Positions 57,279 through 64,000 of a DNA stretch of 64,000 bases are shown here, piece by piece. This stretch comes from Paulinella micropora (taxonomy: Eukaryota > Cercozoa > Imbricatea > Euglyphida): assembly GCA_009731375.1 (NCBI GenBank), contig BJOX01000281.1, positions 506,218 through 570,217 of the forward strand, given 5' to 3'. The notes under the pieces are model-generated. The model saw only the letters and a list, made by a program, of their open reading frames with translations. It searched no databases and was not told the DNA's origin. Each line of letters begins with the position of its first letter. The stretch's first letter is position 1. The position numbers and the translations under genes were made by a program.

Positions 57279-58118
57279 CAAAGAAACTATTTTTCTTTAT
57301 GCGTCTCAAATAAACTGATTGATTGCCCACGGCGTATCATGATTTGATCATGCATCATCAGTTATCAATATGAATATTAAAAAGACTCAGTGATATAACT
57401 TGGCATTCGATCGCAACATACGAGTGCGAAAGGTCGATCGACGATGATACTACACCGTATACGGGGATCGCTAGTGTATTGAGCGATGGTGTTCCCGGGT
57501 ATGACCCTTTCCAAGTCCTGGGATGATGTTCTCGAAAATGAAATGTTCTCTGAAACTTTCATTAAATTATTTTTTACGATAGATTATATACTGTCGTACC
57601 TGAGCACGGTCAATCTCTACTTGTGTCGGTATATCGCAGGGTCGGGTACATACACCTCGACTTCGGATATAGCTATTAGGACTGGCCCCCTAATACTATA
57701 TCATAGGATATCCGCCTTATACAAGGGTATGTCATTAAAAAAGACAATGTACTTACGATCTCCCTGTGAATAATAATAATAATAATGATAATGATAAGAA
57801 GAAGAAGGAGATCAAAGGGGGAATCGTACTACAGCACCACGTTGCTTGTATTTTTTTATTAATTGTACGTTTGTTCTTGACATACATACTGCCGAAAAAA
57901 AAAAAAAAAAAAGAAAAAAAGAAATTGAGGGGAAGGAGTTCAAAATTTACAAGAAAGGCTAGAGAATCCGCTTTGACGTGCCGTATGAGGATATATTTAT
58001 CGTCTTTTAGCGTCTATCCGTGGGTCGATGCGCTGTGTGGCATGACTCCATAGCGCATACTATTTGCAGAAAGAAATCAGAAGGTGTATGACGAAAATGC
58101 TATTTCCGTCATAAAATC
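57279..58118 (+). other. Ty3 3' untranslated region
   Basis: It contains AATAAA at 57309, an (AAT)n run at 57771-57791 and an A-rich stretch at 57895-57930. The short frames present are not convincing. Confidence 0.7.
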
Positions 58119-58127
58119 GGGAGGGGG
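58119..58127 (+). other. Ty3 polypurine tract
   Basis: GGGAGGGGG ends 3 bp before the 3' LTR (TAC|TGTAGG), the expected primer for plus-strand synthesis. Confidence 0.75.
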
Positions 58128-58130
58128 TAC

Positions 58131-58367
58131 TGTAGGCATCACCCCCCGGATAGCCGGTAAAAAATACCTTTTCCTGGTGACAGGTGCACCAGCTTGTTTT
58201 TCAGTATTATTTGTCCGGATTGGACATGATGCCATTTTATTCCTGGTCTGTTGCCGTTTTCCTTGTTGGCTTCACTGAGCTAATACAACGAGACATCATT
58301 CTCATTCTTGAGGACTGTGTTTGGTTGTATTACCGACTTTTTACGAGCTATCGTTGGGGGCATTACA
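58131..58367 (+). repeat. Ty3 3' LTR
   Basis: 237 bp copy of 47748-47984, followed by the GGCT target duplication. Confidence 0.97.
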
Positions 58368-58378
58368 GGCTCATAACC
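58368..58378 (-). other. Copia-like primer-binding site, split by the Ty3 insertion
   Basis: In copia orientation the LTR end CTTAAG is followed directly by GGTTATGAGCC, complementary to GGCTCATAACC, the anticodon arm of initiator tRNA-Met. Drosophila copia uses the same region of a cleaved tRNA as primer. The four bases GGCT are duplicated by the Ty3 insertion, with the other copy at 47744-47747. Confidence 0.7.
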
Positions 58379-58707
58379 CTTAAGAAGTAGGACAATATAA
58401 CTTGATGATATGAGAAGCAGGTTTCACGTCTCCCGGGCGTCCCCAGTTGACTAGCTGATCAGCTCCACAAGAACTTTAATAGAATTATCCTCCCAACAGA
58501 CAAAAGCGGCCCGCCAAACAACCAAAACAGAAGACGAGAGCTCTAAGCCTTTAAATTTCATGTGTCCGTACAGGTCATATTGTCATTGGTGCCACCAATG
58601 CCACCCATATCAGAAAATACACTCCTTTTTCCGTACTGACTACTAACTGACAATATTTAACGTATTAACCGGTTGTATTAATCCCATCACTTAGCTCACT
58701 CCCCAAT
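58379..58707 (-). repeat. Copia-like 5' LTR
   Basis: Partner of 38729-39052, now 19.6 kb away because of the Ty3 insertion. Followed by GGTAA (58708-58712), the element's target duplication. Confidence 0.85.
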
Positions 58708-58712
58708 GGTAA

Positions 58713-59481
58713 AGGTTTTGGCTGGTCGTTAACATGCTTAGTCTGATAAGCCGCAGGGCACGTTAGTCAACCGCTTGACATGCAGGTGTACAGTAAGAGT
58801 CACGAGTCACTGATGATACTGTGAGTTTTCTGAAATTGACATTTAATAAATGAAATTACAGTTTTTCCACTGAAAGTCTTTTAAAACAAAATGAACACTC
58901 GCTTTTCGTAGAGCTGAAAAGGACTCGGAAGCATTCAAGAATTATAACCGCACGCTTGCAGTGCCTTTCGTAGAGAGATATACAGTAATAATTATGACGC
59001 TTGCCTTACATAATACTGAGGATGCCATTAGAAAACTGTTGTCATGATCTTTCCAAAAATATATTCGGCATGGTTGTAACCATACGACTGAGTCAGACGG
59101 GAGATTGAGATCAGAGTTGAAGGATTGTTCCAATTAAAAACGTCGCCACTGCCTGCCGAAATATCACCAGCGTCCGCCGTGTGTAACCTGCTGTTTGATG
59201 CTACTGCTACTATTCGACGCTCACGCCATTGTTGTTTGATGCTGGCCCGGGATTGTTGATGTCTGCTGTTGATGCTGATGCTGTGAGTCGTTACTGCTGC
59301 TGTCAGCTAGCCTCGATGTTCTGATTGATGAGGTCTATTTACGAAAAGCCCCAATATGAGAAGGGAGGTGACATAAATATGGTACATTTGGCATGCCAGA
59401 AACAACCAATATTGCAAAATTTTAGCTGTCCTCCCTAAACGTTTTTTGTCGTCGCTGTTTGTTTGTTATCAATTTATCTTG
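58713..59481. other. Intergenic, no gene seen
   Basis: Contains a third copy of the dispersed family with CGCTTTTCGTAGAGCTGAA (about 58859-58935) and a GATGCT-rich stretch at 59190-59310. Nothing coding is supported. Confidence 0.6.
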
Positions 59482-63577
<4,096 letters not shown>

Positions 63578-64000
63578 TATTGTGGGTCCAGGCGATCTAC
63601 CACCATATTCACAGTTCAAGTGATTTTCGAATGACGTGGCGAGAGAAGAAATTTCGAATTTCGCGGTTGCCAAGGCAGAGGATAGTGAGAGTAGTTCTGA
63701 GGATCGGAGCTGATCAGGGATGTTGGATATCACAACGCAAGCAATACGTGAGGTTAGCAATGTCGCGAGGCGCACCAAATTGAGGGCCTCTCATCAACAC
63801 AGCCCACGAAAAACTTGAATTTCCGGAATCTTGTGATTGGCGGGACGGCCGGTTCTGAGGGGTGAAGAGGAAAAAAAACTTTGTGTGACAGCACCTGTAG
63901 AAACAGACACGTAGATTGCACCTTAGTCAGGCCGGGCCGTCGTCGATTCTCAGCACTAATAATTTACCTTTGAGGCTTAGTCAGGCGTAATCCTCACATG
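63578..64000. other. Upstream region of the RING gene
   Basis: Contains GTGATTGGCGGG (an inverted CCAAT-type word) about 250 bp upstream of the proposed ATG. The frame remains open for about 200 bp upstream of that ATG without another Met, so an earlier exon could exist. No other gene seen. Confidence 0.4.

Larger units (their letters stand above)
47744..58371 (+). mobile_element. Ty3-type LTR retrotransposon, nearly intact and young
   Basis: The 5' LTR (47748-47984) and 3' LTR (58131-58367) are both 237 bp, start TGTAGG and end TTACA, and differ at only two sites (47843/58226 and 47882/58265). GGCT is duplicated at 47744-47747 and 58368-58371, a 4-bp target site. A PBS follows the 5' LTR and a polypurine tract precedes the 3' LTR. 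Gag and Pol are long and open, with RT and RNase H before integrase (Ty3 order). Total length is 10,620 bp. The low LTR divergence indicates a recent insertion, later than the copia element it interrupts. Confidence 0.95.
38724..58712 (-). mobile_element. Ty1/copia-like LTR retrotransposon, decayed, interrupted by a Ty3 element
   Basis: LTRs of about 324 bp (38729-39052) and 329 bp (58379-58707) differ at about 17 sites plus indels, roughly 5 percent. They are flanked by GGTAA target duplications (38724-38728 and 58708-58712). On the minus strand the order is 5' LTR, PBS, leader, gag, protease, integrase, RT, RNase H, polypurine tract, 3' LTR. Integrase before RT defines the copia type. The internal region is interrupted by the 10.6-kb Ty3 element, leaving a native length of about 9.4 kb. 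The coding region is split by frameshifts and stops, so the element is not autonomous. Confidence 0.85.

Noticed and set aside
58600-58710. Second LTR pair as part of the Ty3 element
   Set aside because: The 38.73/58.38-kb repeats lie outside the Ty3 target duplications. They match the orientation, PBS and polypurine tract of the minus-strand copia element instead.

Overview
The window is nuclear DNA of a eukaryote with GT-AG introns, dense microsatellites and several retrotransposon classes. The mix of spliced low-complexity genes, Ty1/copia, Ty3, LINE and piggyBac elements, and intron-filling simple repeats fits a large-genome unicellular alga or protist. The species cannot be read from the sequence. 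Ten runs of N mark assembly gaps.

Layout. 1-3.6 kb (+): a gene, or gene pieces, with poly-Ser/poly-Thr exons and a class I methyltransferase domain; its introns are full of ATACCCC/GGGGTAT repeats. 3.6-5.0 kb: minisatellites. 5.1-9.85 kb (+): a multi-exon gene with acidic and Lys-rich exons, reconstructed from splice junctions whose phases mostly agree; several introns carry a palindromic CAATGCATGCATTG repeat. 10.8-11.6 kb (+): a RanBP2-type zinc finger followed by a second methyltransferase related to the first. 12.3-14.0 kb: palindromic repeats and simple sequence. 14.4-19.08 kb (-): a LINE with two intact ORFs joined by TAATG. 19.09-28.84 kb: (TC)n, (TATC)n and (CTA)n, then about 8.8 kb of almost pure polypyrimidine with a roughly 2-kb higher-order period. 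28.9-31.8 kb: AT-rich DNA. 31.8-33.5 kb (-): a decayed piggyBac transposase. 34.1-37.7 kb (-): gag-like remains of an LTR element.

38.72-58.71 kb holds a nested pair. A decayed Ty1/copia-like element (-) with about 325-bp LTRs and 5-bp GGTAA target duplications is interrupted by a young Ty3-type element (+). The Ty3 element spans 47,748-58,367, with 237-bp LTRs differing at 2 positions and GGCT duplications. It sits inside the copia primer-binding site, which is complementary to the anticodon arm of initiator tRNA-Met. The Ty3 gag and pol lie in one frame separated by a single TGA.

59.48-63.58 kb (-): a spliced host gene for a probable membrane-associated RING-finger protein with a coiled coil, one part lost in a gap. 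Most of the window is mobile or simple-repeat DNA. The likely host genes are the left-hand low-complexity/methyltransferase genes and the RING gene.
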